From assembly GCF_016908635.1 (NCBI RefSeq), contig NZ_JAFBEG010000005.1, positions 98,542 through 162,541 of the forward strand: DNA of 64,000 bases, given 5' to 3'. The notes beneath the pieces were generated by a model. That model ran no database searches. It had not been told where the DNA came from and saw only the letters and a list, made by a program, of their open reading frames with translations. The DNA is from Sporohalobacter salinus (lineage in GTDB: Bacteria > Bacillota > Halanaerobiia > Halobacteroidales > Acetohalobiaceae). Positions 36,611 through 45,672 of this stretch are shown one piece after another (positions within the stretch are counted from its first letter, which is position 1; each line of letters begins with the position of its first letter). Made by a program: the position numbers and the translations under genes.

Positions 36611-37597
36611 TTAACTTAAATTCATTGCTGCTCGTACTTCTTTAATTGTCTTTTTAGTTCTTTTACGCGCTTCTTTAGCACCTCTAGCTAAAATTTCGTC
36701 AATCATTTCTGGATTTTCTTCTAATTCAGTACGCTTTTTATGAATATCAGCTAGATAATCAACTAACACCTCAGTTAACCTTACTTTGCAATCTCTACAA
36801 CCTAAATTAGCATTTCGACAACCTGATTCAATTTCATCTACTTCCGACGAATTAAAGATATTATGATAATCATAGACAGAACAGACTTCTGGATGTCCTG
36901 GATCATCTAACCTAATCCTTTCTGGATCAGTTACCATTTGATTGACTTTATCTTCAATCTCCTCTTTTTCATCTGCTAAATAAATCGCATTGCCATAACT
37001 TTTACTCATCTTACGTCCATCTAGCCCTAATAATTTCGGTACTTCACCTAATTTAGGTTCAGGTTCTGGAAAAATTTCTTCATAAAGATAATTAAACCGT
37101 CTTGCAATCTCTCTAGTAATCTCAATATGCGGCAATTGATCCTCACCAACAGGTATTGTATCTGCTTTATGAATTAAAATATCTGCTGCCATTAATATAG
37201 GGTATTCCAATAAACCAAAAGGAACTGAGTCTTTTACTCCTAACTGCTGCACTTGATCTTTATATGTGGGTAACCTTTCTAAACGAGAAACTGATACTAT
37301 CATTGATAGTAATAAATGCAGCTCAGCAATCTCTGGAATATCAGATTGAACATAAATAATACTCTTATCAGGATCAATCCCAGCACTAATCCAATCAATA
37401 ACCATCTCTCTACGATTCTGCTTTATATTTTCTGTCTGATCATACTTAGTTGTTAAAGCATGCCAATCAACTACACCAAAAGCACAGTCATAATCATCTT
37501 GGAGCCCCTTCCAATTATTTAATACTCCAATTAAGTGTCCTAGATGTAATTTCCCTGTAGGGCGCATGCCACTGAAAATTTTTCCTTTAATTGCCAT
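36611..37597 (-). CDS. trpS: Tryptophanyl-tRNA synthetase with predicted [4Fe-4S] site
   Basis: This class Ic synthetase charges tRNA-Trp. The HIGH-like motif is PTGKLHLGHLIG (13-24) and KMSKS is at 196-200. Four cysteines, C239, C260, C267 and C270, form C-x20-C-x6-C-x2-C. This is close to the C-x22-C-x6-C-x2-C motif that binds a [4Fe-4S] cluster near the anticodon site of Thermotoga maritima TrpRS. The length is 328. It is 16 nt upstream of scpA. Confidence 0.97.
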   Translation of the reverse strand: MAIKGKIFSGMRPTGKLHLGHLIGVLNNWKGLQDDYDCAFGVVDWHALTTKYDQTENIKQNRREMVIDWISAGIDPDKSIIYVQSDIPEIAELHLLLSMIVSVSRLERLPTYKDQVQQLGVKDSVPFGLLEYPILMAADILIHKADTIPVGEDQLPHIEITREIARRFNYLYEEIFPEPEPKLGEVPKLLGLDGRKMSKSYGNAIYLADEKEEIEDKVNQMVTDPERIRLDDPGHPEVCSVYDYHNIFNSSEVDEIESGCRNANLGCRDCKVRLTEVLVDYLADIHKKRTELEENPEMIDEILARGAKEARKRTKKTIKEVRAAMNLS

Positions 37598-37636
37598 ATC
37601 CTTTTCCTCCCACTATATTATTTATTCTAATTGTTA

Positions 37637-38233
37637 TCATAATAATATACTGTAAAAGAAAGACCAAATAGGTCCAATAATATTATGTAACAAGCCAGTA
37701 AAAACTAAAAATAATAGAATAAATGGACCATAACCTTCAAGCTGCCGTAAAGTACTATCATATTTTCGAGGTAATAATCCCCGCAATATTTTGGATCCAT
37801 CTAAAGGCGGCAGCGGAAGTAAATTGAAAATTGCTAACCCTAAATTTAGCGCTATTCCTATCTGAAGAAATACTCCAACTACTCTTGGTAATCCAAATGG
37901 TATAGCAAAAAATTTAAAGAATAAAGACAATATTACAGCTAAAAATATATTGGCTGCTGGTCCTGCTAGGCCAACATACATCATTCCTCTTCTAGGATTA
38001 GAAAAATAACGTGGATTTACCTGAACTGGTTTAGCCCAGCCAAACCGACGCGTAATAAGCAGTACTAAAGCTCCCATTAAATCCAAATGTGCTAATGGAT
38101 TCAAAGTTAATCTTCCTGACATCTCAGGCGTAGGATCTCCCAATAAGTCAGCCATCTTACCATGAGAATATTCATGTAAAGATAAAGAAAACAACAATAT
38201 TGGAATCAAAAGTACAAATTGAGCAGTCTCCAT
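37637..38233 (-). CDS. Site-2-protease-like M50 family membrane metalloprotease
   Basis: A compact intramembrane zinc protease: HEYSH (20-24) supplies the zinc histidines, and LPPLDGSKIL near 145 supplies the aspartate (N-P-x-x-D-G-like). Four to five membrane segments are visible. The 198-residue form without PDZ or CBS domains is the YwhC-type found beside trpS and scpA in many Clostridia. The substrate is unknown. Confidence 0.93.
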   Translation of the reverse strand: METAQFVLLIPILLFSLSLHEYSHGKMADLLGDPTPEMSGRLTLNPLAHLDLMGALVLLITRRFGWAKPVQVNPRYFSNPRRGMMYVGLAGPAANIFLAVILSLFFKFFAIPFGLPRVVGVFLQIGIALNLGLAIFNLLPLPPLDGSKILRGLLPRKYDSTLRQLEGYGPFILLFLVFTGLLHNIIGPIWSFFYSILL

Positions 38234-38236
38234 CTA

Positions 38237-40909
38237 TTAATTATCCTCCTTTTCTAAACAACTTAGATACTCTTCTAGATAATTGCGTTCAGCTTCATAA
38301 GTTTCTAACTCTCCGTTTAACTTTTTAGTCTTAACAGCTTGCAAAGCTTTCTGAAAACAAGGTCCAGGTTCATAACCTAACTCAATAATATCTTTGCCTG
38401 TTACTTGCAGTTCTATCCCTCTCAATTCCAAAAGATAAAACTCAATCCAATCTTTAACCTCTGTATCTTCACTAACTATTACTAAATAAACTAATTCCTC
38501 TAAACTTAGAAATTCCAGATTATTATAAACCTTGCTTGCTTTTATATTAGACTCTGTAAGTAATTCCAATTTATCCTTAGCTTCTTCTTTTATAAATTTA
38601 ACTTTATTAATAATACTACTAGATAACTTTAAATCAGTCAACAATTTCTTAGCTTCACTTATAGATAAATTTTTGATTAAAAACAACAAGTATAAATGCC
38701 AAACTGTTAATTCTTCTTTAATCTCTAATTCTTCTATCCAACTTTCAGCCCAGGGAATCTCACAGGCTAACTTTAACTGTTCATCTGTCCAGTTAAGCCG
38801 TGGATGAAAGAATTTCAATAGGTCAAACTCCTCTAAATCAGATAAAATTTCAATTACTGTTTCCTCTTCCTCTTTAAGAATCAATTTCAATTCATTACTC
38901 AATCTTCCTAAAGATACTCCTTTTACTACTTTCTGATCAATAGCATGTTCCATTAATTCTTTCGTTATTTCTTCTAATTCAAAATCATAACGATTAACAA
39001 ATCTTAAAGCCCTAAAAATACGAGTAGGATCATCAATAAAGCTAAAGTTATGAAGAATCCGAATTAAACCTGCATCCAAATCTTCCTTACCACCAAAAAA
39101 ATCAATTAACTTGCCAAAACTTTTAGAATTTAATTGAATTGCTAAAGCATTCAACGTAAAATCACGTCTAAATAAATCCTGTTTTAAATCACTTGCCTCT
39201 ACCTCAGGTAAAGCTCCAGGATATTGATAATACTCTACCCTACAGCTAACAACATCCAATTTGAATCCTAACCCTGTAGCTACACAAGCCGTACCAAACT
39301 CTTGATGTTCATCGATAACTTCTCCTTCTAACTCTATAGCTAACTTTCTAGCAAACTTAATTCCGTCACCTTCAACTACAATATCAAAATCAAAATTCTT
39401 TACTCCCAAAATTAAATCTCGAACAAAACCACCTACTATATAAACATTAAGATCTAAGTTATCAGCTATTCTTCCTACTTCTGATAGTAGCTCAAATTCC
39501 TCGGTTTGCATTTTTTTGAGTATATTCTTAACATTAAATACCTGCTTTGAAATATCAACCATACTGCGTCCATATCTATTCTGTTGACCTTTAATATAAT
39601 CTGCTTCCCCATATAATACTTTTAAAACATCACTCCGAGTAACGATCCCAATTAATTCATCATTATCATTTAATACCGGAAGACGGCCTATATCATGTTC
39701 TACCATCTTCTGTTGAATATCTTTGAAGGTAGTATCTTCTTTAATGGTTACTACCTGCCGCGACATATACCCCTTAACTGGAGCATGCATTAGATCATGT
39801 TGTTTTACTTTGTCTACATCTCGCCGCGAAATAACACCAACTAAGTCTTCATTTTCTGTAACTATTAATCCTGAATGACCATAACAGAGCATTCGGGCTT
39901 CTGCTTTTTCCATAGACTTATCAGGACCAATAGTCTTTACCGGACTAGACATAATATCCTTGGCTAATACCAAAGGCTGCATCTTCTTTTCTACCATTGT
40001 AATTATTTCCTCTTCAAGCTGACTTAAAGCAAGTTCTTCATCTCTAACCATAGCTGAAGCCGCTCGTCTATGTCCACCACCGCTATACTCTGTAACTATT
40101 TCAGAAACATCCAAAGTATCTACATTACTTCTTGCCACTATTAATATTTTATTATCTAACCTCACTAAAGTAAAAAGTACATCAGACTGGTTTAAGTCAT
40201 CTAATTTATGGGTTAAATAGGCAATACCTCCAATATATTCATCTAATTCTGCTTTATATATATCTATCTCTAAACCATTTAGTTCATAAACCTGAAGCGA
40301 ATTAAGAAGTTGAGTAAATAAATCCTGTTGAGTTGAACTCAATGGCCGCTCAATAAATTGATTTACTACTGATAAATTAGCATTGTTCCTAAGCAAAAAT
40401 GAAACAGCTGCCGCATCAGTTGAGGTAGTTGAAGAAAACATTAATCCTCCAGTATCCTCATAAATTCCTAAAGTAAATAATGTAGCTTCAAAAGGTGTAA
40501 TCTCTACCTTCTGCTTTTCAATCTGCTGACAGAGCAAACTAGTAACTGCTCCTACCGGCTCTATCAATTCCCAATCTCCAGTCAACTCTTCATCAAGTGC
40601 TGGATGATGATCATAAATTATTAACTCTACCTTAGATTTATAAGCTAACTTTTCTAATTCCCCTAATCTATTACCGATTCTAGTATCAACTACAATTAAT
40701 CTATCTACTAGACCTTGCTCTAACTCGGCCTTTAATTGATTAGGCCGCTTAATAGGTATCCGATCTTTATATAAAGACATAAAATCTTTTACATTCTGAT
40801 TTAATCTGCCTGAAAATACCATAGTAGCTTCAGGATATAATTTACTAGCTGCTACCATAGCAGCTAGAGAATCAAAATCAGTACCTTTATGACTAGTTAT
40901 TAACTGCAC
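38237..40909 (-). CDS. DHH phosphoesterase / CBS / tRNA nucleotidyltransferase fusion
   Basis: An 890-residue multidomain protein. A DHH-DHHA1 phosphoesterase (DFD at 11-13, DHH at 100-102, GGGHRRAAS near 280) comes first. Two CBS domains follow (about 315-435; AKDIMSSPVKTIGPD, VKGYMSRQVVTI). A class II nucleotidyltransferase of the poly(A)/CCA type comes next (GGFVRDLILGVKNFDFDIVVEG; RRDFTLNALAIQL; DDPTRIFRALRFVNR). In bacteria with this fusion the enzyme is an A-adding tRNA nucleotidyltransferase; the DHH part may be a nanoRNase or cyclic-nucleotide phosphodiesterase. The start is GTG after GAGG. First gene of the operon ending at scpB. Confidence 0.93.
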   Translation of the reverse strand: MQLITSHKGTDFDSLAAMVAASKLYPEATMVFSGRLNQNVKDFMSLYKDRIPIKRPNQLKAELEQGLVDRLIVVDTRIGNRLGELEKLAYKSKVELIIYDHHPALDEELTGDWELIEPVGAVTSLLCQQIEKQKVEITPFEATLFTLGIYEDTGGLMFSSTTSTDAAAVSFLLRNNANLSVVNQFIERPLSSTQQDLFTQLLNSLQVYELNGLEIDIYKAELDEYIGGIAYLTHKLDDLNQSDVLFTLVRLDNKILIVARSNVDTLDVSEIVTEYSGGGHRRAASAMVRDEELALSQLEEEIITMVEKKMQPLVLAKDIMSSPVKTIGPDKSMEKAEARMLCYGHSGLIVTENEDLVGVISRRDVDKVKQHDLMHAPVKGYMSRQVVTIKEDTTFKDIQQKMVEHDIGRLPVLNDNDELIGIVTRSDVLKVLYGEADYIKGQQNRYGRSMVDISKQVFNVKNILKKMQTEEFELLSEVGRIADNLDLNVYIVGGFVRDLILGVKNFDFDIVVEGDGIKFARKLAIELEGEVIDEHQEFGTACVATGLGFKLDVVSCRVEYYQYPGALPEVEASDLKQDLFRRDFTLNALAIQLNSKSFGKLIDFFGGKEDLDAGLIRILHNFSFIDDPTRIFRALRFVNRYDFELEEITKELMEHAIDQKVVKGVSLGRLSNELKLILKEEEETVIEILSDLEEFDLLKFFHPRLNWTDEQLKLACEIPWAESWIEELEIKEELTVWHLYLLFLIKNLSISEAKKLLTDLKLSSSIINKVKFIKEEAKDKLELLTESNIKASKVYNNLEFLSLEELVYLVIVSEDTEVKDWIEFYLLELRGIELQVTGKDIIELGYEPGPCFQKALQAVKTKKLNGELETYEAERNYLEEYLSCLEKEDN

Positions 40910-40948
40910 TATACCACTTCCTCTTAATCTTTGGAAACATTAAGTTTA

Positions 40949-40957
40949 ATTATACCA
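40949..40957 (-). promoter_or_regulatory. Extended -10 promoter of the DHH/CCA-scpB operon
   Basis: TGGTATAAT on the minus strand forms a TGn-extended -10; the -35 region is poor. RNA would start near 40942, about 33 nt before the GTG start. Confidence 0.6.
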
Positions 40958-40982
40958 CAGATATAATTATTTAAAAAGGTAA

Positions 40983-41024
40983 AAAGTAAAAAACTAAGCC
41001 CTACTCTCTAGTAAGGCTTAGTTT
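40983..41024 (-). terminator. Intrinsic terminator after lysA
   Basis: AAACTAAGCC (40991-41000) pairs with GGCTTAGTTT (41015-41024), and on the minus strand TTTTTTAC follows. Confidence 0.88.
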
Positions 41025-41053
41025 AAAATCAAACATTAAATAATCTCTTTATA

Positions 41054-42412
41054 TTATAAGGCAACAGTATCAACATTTTTATCTTTCTGCTGATCACCTT
41101 CTTTTAATCGAAGAGGAACTTCTTCTTTTGTTATTAAATCTTCATATCCCTCTCCATGAATAATTTCTTCTATTTGACCATCATTAATCAATACTACTCC
41201 TGGTTTTGGTAAACTATTATAATTACTTGCCATTGCATAACCGTAAGCACCTGTACAAGAAATTAACAAAATATCTCCTGACTCCATTTTAGGTAACTTA
41301 ATATCCCAAATTAATACATCTCCCGATTCACAACACTTACCAGTAATCGAAACTACTTCTTCTGGTTTCTTATTAGCTTTATTAGCTACAATAGCTTCAT
41401 ACTCCGCATCATAAAGAGCTGGGCGAATATTATCAGACATTCCACCGTTAACTGCTACATACTTTCTTATTCCAGGAATATCTTTAATTGAACCTACTGT
41501 ATAAATAGTAGATCCTGCCGTTCCAATAATTGATCTTCCTGGTTCATTAATCACTTTAGGCAATGGAATATTAATTTCTTCACATTTCTGTTTAATAGCC
41601 TTAGCTACTAACTCAGCATATTTGTTAATACTTACTGATTGATCCTCGTCAGTATACTTAATTCCAACACCGCCGCCTATATTTAATTCTTCCATTATTA
41701 ATCCTGTTTCATTCTTAACTTCTTCTATAAAATCAAGCATTATATCTATTGCTACTTCAAAAGACTCAAGATTAAAAATCTGAGACCCAATATGACAATG
41801 AATTCCTTTTACAGCTATATTTTCTAACTCAATAGCAGCTTTAATCGTCTCTAAAGCTAGTCCACTCTGAATACCGACACCAAACTTAGAATCTGTCTGA
41901 CCTGTTTGAATATAACTATGAGTATGAGCTTCAACTCCTGGAGTAACTCTAACTAAAATATCTGCTGTCTTATCACATTGAGCTGCTAATTCATTCAATA
42001 AGTTCAATTCATAATTATTATCAACTATAACTCGACCAATATCTGCATCCAAGGCCATCTCTAACTCCTCAGGTGTCTTATTATTACCATGAAAATAAAT
42101 CTTTTCAGTTGGAAAATCAGCTTCTAAAGCAGTATATAATTCACCGCCGGATACAACATCCAATCCTAGCCCTTCTTCTTCGACAATTTTACACATTGTT
42201 AGTGATGTGAAAGCTTTACTAGCATAAATAGTTTCAGAATTGGAATACCATTCTTCAAAAGCCTGACGGTATGCTTGACAATTATCCCTAATCTCCTCCT
42301 CATCAAGAATATATAATGGTGTTCCATACTCTTTAGCTATCTCAGTTACATCACATTTACCAATCTCCAAATTCCCCTGCTCATTTATGTCCATTGTACC
42401 ATGTAGTACCAT
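41054..42412 (-). CDS. lysA: Diaminopimelate decarboxylase
   Basis: LysA decarboxylates meso-diaminopimelate to lysine with PLP. Lys66 in IYASKAF binds PLP. Further motifs are GIHCHIGSQIF, NIGGGVGIKY, EPGRSIIG and the CESGD box that completes the partner active site. The frame extends 36 codons upstream with hydrophobic, non-conserved sequence. The ATG at 42410-42412, with AAAGGAG 10 nt before it, gives 452 residues. In B. subtilis lysA directly follows spoVAF; here about 10 kb of other genes intervene. Confidence 0.97.
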   Translation of the reverse strand: MVLHGTMDINEQGNLEIGKCDVTEIAKEYGTPLYILDEEEIRDNCQAYRQAFEEWYSNSETIYASKAFTSLTMCKIVEEEGLGLDVVSGGELYTALEADFPTEKIYFHGNNKTPEELEMALDADIGRVIVDNNYELNLLNELAAQCDKTADILVRVTPGVEAHTHSYIQTGQTDSKFGVGIQSGLALETIKAAIELENIAVKGIHCHIGSQIFNLESFEVAIDIMLDFIEEVKNETGLIMEELNIGGGVGIKYTDEDQSVSINKYAELVAKAIKQKCEEINIPLPKVINEPGRSIIGTAGSTIYTVGSIKDIPGIRKYVAVNGGMSDNIRPALYDAEYEAIVANKANKKPEEVVSITGKCCESGDVLIWDIKLPKMESGDILLISCTGAYGYAMASNYNSLPKPGVVLINDGQIEEIIHGEGYEDLITKEEVPLRLKEGDQQKDKNVDTVAL

Positions 42413-42510
42413 ATCCTCACTACTCCTTTCTCTATTCTTTAAGAATTCTTGGAAATAATAAGCTTCTAATATTACAAATAATCGATATATGTAATTTAAT
42501 AGTTTAAAAT

Positions 42511-42539
42511 AGAATAACACAATTACTATTAACTGTCAA
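42511..42539 (-). promoter_or_regulatory. Sigma-A promoter of lysA
   Basis: TTGACA (42534-42539), a 17-nt spacer and TATTCT (42511-42516) lie between acyP and lysA, giving a leader of about 90 nt. The leader is too short for a lysine riboswitch and shows no such core. Confidence 0.7.
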
Positions 42540-42562
42540 TGATTTTCACTCTAATTTACTCT

Positions 42563-42835
42563 CTAAAATACTATCTGAAAATCACTAAATTCTCCAACAT
42601 ACTCTTCTTGCTTAGACTCTATATCATCTACTTTAGCAAAAGTCGGTCCTTTTCGGATTGATTTTAAAATTTCTTTTACTTTATTAGCTTTACCAGCAAA
42701 TACAGCTTCTACTCTACCATCTTCTAAATTCTTTACCCAACCTGCAATATCTAATTCTTCAGCTTTACTACGAGTAAAATTTCTAAAACCAACCCCTTGT
42801 ACTCGACCAGAAATAAAAACATGTACTCTTATCAT
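42563..42835 (-). CDS. acyP: Acylphosphatase
   Basis: This small enzyme hydrolyses acyl-phosphates. IRVHVFISGRVQGVGFRNFT contains the phosphate loop and catalytic Arg; the catalytic Asn is in GWVKNLEDGRVEAVF. A longer form from the ATG at 42853 adds six residues and has GGAGGG at a long distance. The ATG at 42833-42835 matches the family start, but the choice is uncertain. Confidence 0.93.
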   Translation of the reverse strand: MIRVHVFISGRVQGVGFRNFTRSKAEELDIAGWVKNLEDGRVEAVFAGKANKVKEILKSIRKGPTFAKVDDIESKQEEYVGEFSDFQIVF

Positions 42836-42884
42836 ATTAGCCCCACTATCCATTTAAAACTAATCCCTCCTACTACACTCTTTT

Positions 42885-43304
42885 CTATTCTCCGATAATC
42901 TTTACTAATACTCGTTTGCGGCGTTGACCATCAAATTCCCCATAAAAGATCTGTTCCCAAGGACCAAAATCTAATTCTCCTTCAGTTATAGCTACTACTA
43001 CTTCACGTCCCATAATCTGACGTTTCAAGTGAGCATCTGCATTATCTTCAACCCCTCTATTATGAAGATATTGTGAAGTCGGCTCATGAGGGGCTAATTC
43101 CTCCAACCATTCTTTAAAATCTTTATGTAAACCACTTTCAGCATCATTTATAAATACACTAGCAGTAATATGCATAGAATTTATCAAACAGATTCCTTCT
43201 TCAATTCCGCTATCATTAACTAACTCCTGTATTCTTCGAGTAATATTGATCATTTCTACTCTCTTATCAGTTTCAAACCATAAATACTCCCGAACTGATT
43301 CCAT
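42885..43304 (-). CDS. yjbQ: YjbQ/UPF0047-family protein
   Basis: The trimeric UPF0047 fold is recognisable from [56 protein letters not shown] and [28 protein letters not shown]. The conserved His and Asp residues form the putative active site. E. coli YjbQ can act as a thiamin phosphate synthase, but the native role is unclear. It sits between an Mth938-like gene and acyP, all in one direction. Confidence 0.93.
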   Translation of the reverse strand: MESVREYLWFETDKRVEMINITRRIQELVNDSGIEEGICLINSMHITASVFINDAESGLHKDFKEWLEELAPHEPTSQYLHNRGVEDNADAHLKRQIMGREVVVAITEGELDFGPWEQIFYGEFDGQRRKRVLVKIIGE

Positions 43305-43334
43305 TAGTCTCCCCCTTTATATTTTTAATTATTA

Positions 43335-43679
43335 TTAACATGTTAGATGAAAACCAGCAGCTACTTTTTTTCCTTCAACATTATCTCTGCGATTAAAAAT
43401 TTCAACAGCATCATCAGTGATCTCTACAACAACCTCAATTCCTAACTTTTTCAATTCTTCCTGTAACTTCTCGGGCACCTCCATTGCTCCTCTTTTCCCA
43501 GTGCCTATAATTAATAAATCAGGTTTATGATTTAAAATCCATGCTAAATCTTCCTTGCATAAACTATGTCCTTTCTTCCGCCACCAGTTATCTTTTACTT
43601 CACTATTGCATAATAATAAATCTGACGTATACTCATTATCATTGATGACCATTTTACCAAATTTATAACTATCAATCAA
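43335..43679 (-). CDS. Mth938/DUF498-domain protein
   Basis: This small alpha/beta protein has IDSYKFGKMVINDNEYTSDLLL at the N-terminus and LLIIGTGKRGAMEVP in the core, as in the Mth938-like (AAMDC/DUF498) family. Its biochemical role is unknown. The frame is open 11 codons further up, but an internal GAGGAG lies 7 nt before the TTG at 43677-43679, which starts exactly at the conserved block (114 residues). Confidence 0.85.
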   Translation of the reverse strand: MIDSYKFGKMVINDNEYTSDLLLCNSEVKDNWWRKKGHSLCKEDLAWILNHKPDLLIIGTGKRGAMEVPEKLQEELKKLGIEVVVEITDDAVEIFNRRDNVEGKKVAAGFHLTC

Positions 43680-43740
43680 CTTATCACTCCTCATAATTAT
43701 ATTCTTCAACAAATTCTTACTTAATTATAATTAAAACATA

Positions 43741-43764
43741 AGTTCCTTATTTTAACAAGGAACT
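43741..43764. repeat. Inverted repeat upstream of the Mth938-like gene
   Basis: AGTTCCTT and AAGGAACT form an 8-bp stem with an 8-nt loop about 60 nt upstream of the gene. No T-tract follows on either strand, so it may be an operator or a weak terminator. Confidence 0.4.
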
Positions 43765-43811
43765 AAATATCATTATATCCTAAATCATACAAACAATAAT
43801 TGAAATTTCAA

Positions 43812-43855
43812 AAAAATTAAATAAAGAGCCTACATAATGTTTATGAAGGCTCTTT
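43812..43855 (-). terminator. Intrinsic terminator after tetR
   Basis: AAGAGCCT-T-CATAA pairs with TTATG-T-AGGCTCTT (43824-43854) on the minus strand, followed by TTTATTTAATTTTTTT. It ends the exporter operon. Confidence 0.85.
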
Positions 43856-43882
43856 TCTATGAAAATAACAACAAAACTTAGT

Positions 43883-44452
43883 TTAAATAGTAATCCCTTC
43901 AAAATAAAGATTAATTAAGTCTTCTTTTATCTTCTCTACTGGAAAGGTTTCATGAAACATAAACCAATGTAGAGCAATAATATTAATCATTCCGTTTAAA
44001 GAAACTGACCCTAATTCTGCATCTATTTCTTGTAGCTTTCCTTCTTCAATCCCCTGACTAATAATCTCTTCAATGATAACAGTATTACTAGTCCTAATTT
44101 CTTTAATATGCTTTTCAAATTTGCTCTGATAACCCCAGATTTCTCGAGTTAAAAACTTACAAAATCCACGATGTTGATTATAGAATTCTAATTGAATTTC
44201 AATTATTGTCTCCAACTTCTTTACTGGATCTTGAATATTCTCAAGTGCATTTCTCACCTTACTCGTCATTTTGTTAATACCATATTTAATCAATGAAAAT
44301 ACTAGATCTTCTTTATTATCGAAGTAGCGATATAATGTTCCTTTACCTACTCCGGCTGCATTAGCTATCTGCTGCATCGTAGTATTTGTTGATCCTTTCT
44401 GTGAAAACTGTTTAATAGCAGCAGTAAATATCTGTTCCTGTTTAGAATTCAT
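43883..44452 (-). CDS. TetR-family transcriptional regulator
   Basis: The N-terminal HTH reads FSQKGSTNTTMQQIANAAGVGKGTLYRYFDNKEDLVFSLI; the all-helical ligand domain follows. At 189 residues it is of standard size. It is the last gene of the operon that begins with the RND exporter, 17 nt after the beta-barrel gene. The 22-bp palindrome at the operon promoter is the obvious operator, so it probably represses its own operon until a ligand (lipid or hydrophobic compound) binds. Confidence 0.93.
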   Translation of the reverse strand: MNSKQEQIFTAAIKQFSQKGSTNTTMQQIANAAGVGKGTLYRYFDNKEDLVFSLIKYGINKMTSKVRNALENIQDPVKKLETIIEIQLEFYNQHRGFCKFLTREIWGYQSKFEKHIKEIRTSNTVIIEEIISQGIEEGKLQEIDAELGSVSLNGMINIIALHWFMFHETFPVEKIKEDLINLYFEGITI

Positions 44453-44469
44453 TCTGTCAACCCCTCATT

Positions 44470-45639
44470 CTAAAATTCTACATTTAACCGAGTATAAATT
44501 CTATCCTGAGCTAAAGTAGAAATCATACCTTTAGCATCATCTTCATTATGGGCATAAGTAGCACCTAGCTGCAACTCAACTGATTCATCAATAGAATAAT
44601 TAAGCTGAGGTTCTAGAAGATAAGCTTCACTTTCTGTATCATATAAAGAAGTAAATTCTAATTCATGAAACTTCCAAATTGGCTTAGAAGCATAGAAATT
44701 AAAAGCATTAATTTTAGGCTCAGATGATGATCTACCTTCTTTATTATACCACTGACCTACTAAATACAGATCATTATCAAATTTATAATCAACCCCTACT
44801 GCTGTTTCAGCTATATCATTATACTGACTATCTTCATAATCACTATAAGTAGTTTCTAACCAAATACCCATATCATCGATATCGCCAATGATATCAAACC
44901 CAGCTTTAGTAACCTCTGGATACTCAATTACAGCTGTAGGACTAGTATAAGGATTCTTTAATTCCTTAAATATAGGTAAATTATCACGTCCATGATAAGC
45001 ACTAAAAGATAAGTCAAAACCATTGAAACGCCGTTTGGTAACTTTCATTCCTAACTGACAATCATCAGATTCATTAACCTGACTATCTAAGTTAGAAATT
45101 CCTAGTTCTTCCTTGACAGACTTAAATACCCCTTCTTCTCGCCCATCATCTACTTCATCAGCTTCAAAGTCTGGAATAGCTACTCCGGTAATTTCCAAAT
45201 TATTTGGTAGATAATAAATTCCTTTTATAGCCTTCACACCAAATTGTTCATCTAAAGGATGCATATCACTTACATCATGAGGACTAAAGTAATCTGTCGG
45301 CTTAATCTTGTAGGCACTGCCCCAATGAATCTCCTGTTTTCCTAACCGCCAATCAATATCACGAGTATAATAATTAATATAGGCTTCATGCAGGTCAACC
45401 TCTACTTCATCTTCATAATCTGATTCTATTTCTAAATCAATATATGCATCAGTAGTAAAGTTAAATTGATTCTCCAAAATTAAATTAATTTTTTCGCGGT
45501 CTTTTGTTTTTTCTTTATCAGTATCTCGTTCTAAATCCAGCTTCATATCACCAGAAACTTCCACCGCCTGTACTAAAGCTGTAGAAGTAAAGATTAAGAC
45601 TAAAACTAAAACAACTGCTAAATATCTTGACCTTTTCAT
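44470..45639 (-). CDS. Outer-membrane beta-barrel protein, DUF1302-like
   Basis: A signal peptide (1-25, ending VQA) precedes about 365 residues of alternating aromatic/polar beta strands. These include DAYIDLEIESDYEDEVEVDLHEAYINYYT, WRLGKQEIHWGSAYKIKPTDYFSP and repeated Y-x-F/W strands to a terminal YTRLNVEF with a C-terminal phenylalanine. The pattern resembles DUF1302/alginate-porin-like barrels that pair with MMPL exporters and LolA-like proteins. A C-terminal aromatic residue and no anchor fit an outer-membrane protein, implying a diderm envelope. Confidence 0.8.
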   Translation of the reverse strand: MKRSRYLAVVLVLVLIFTSTALVQAVEVSGDMKLDLERDTDKEKTKDREKINLILENQFNFTTDAYIDLEIESDYEDEVEVDLHEAYINYYTRDIDWRLGKQEIHWGSAYKIKPTDYFSPHDVSDMHPLDEQFGVKAIKGIYYLPNNLEITGVAIPDFEADEVDDGREEGVFKSVKEELGISNLDSQVNESDDCQLGMKVTKRRFNGFDLSFSAYHGRDNLPIFKELKNPYTSPTAVIEYPEVTKAGFDIIGDIDDMGIWLETTYSDYEDSQYNDIAETAVGVDYKFDNDLYLVGQWYNKEGRSSSEPKINAFNFYASKPIWKFHELEFTSLYDTESEAYLLEPQLNYSIDESVELQLGATYAHNEDDAKGMISTLAQDRIYTRLNVEF

Positions 45640-45672
45640 TGTTAGCCTCCCCTTTTTAAAGCCTAAAATAAA

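Noticed and set aside
42413..42562. Lysine riboswitch or T-box before lysA
   Set aside because: The leader is about 90 nt, AT-rich and lacks the conserved lysine-aptamer core, a T-box sequence or a terminator; only a promoter is seen.
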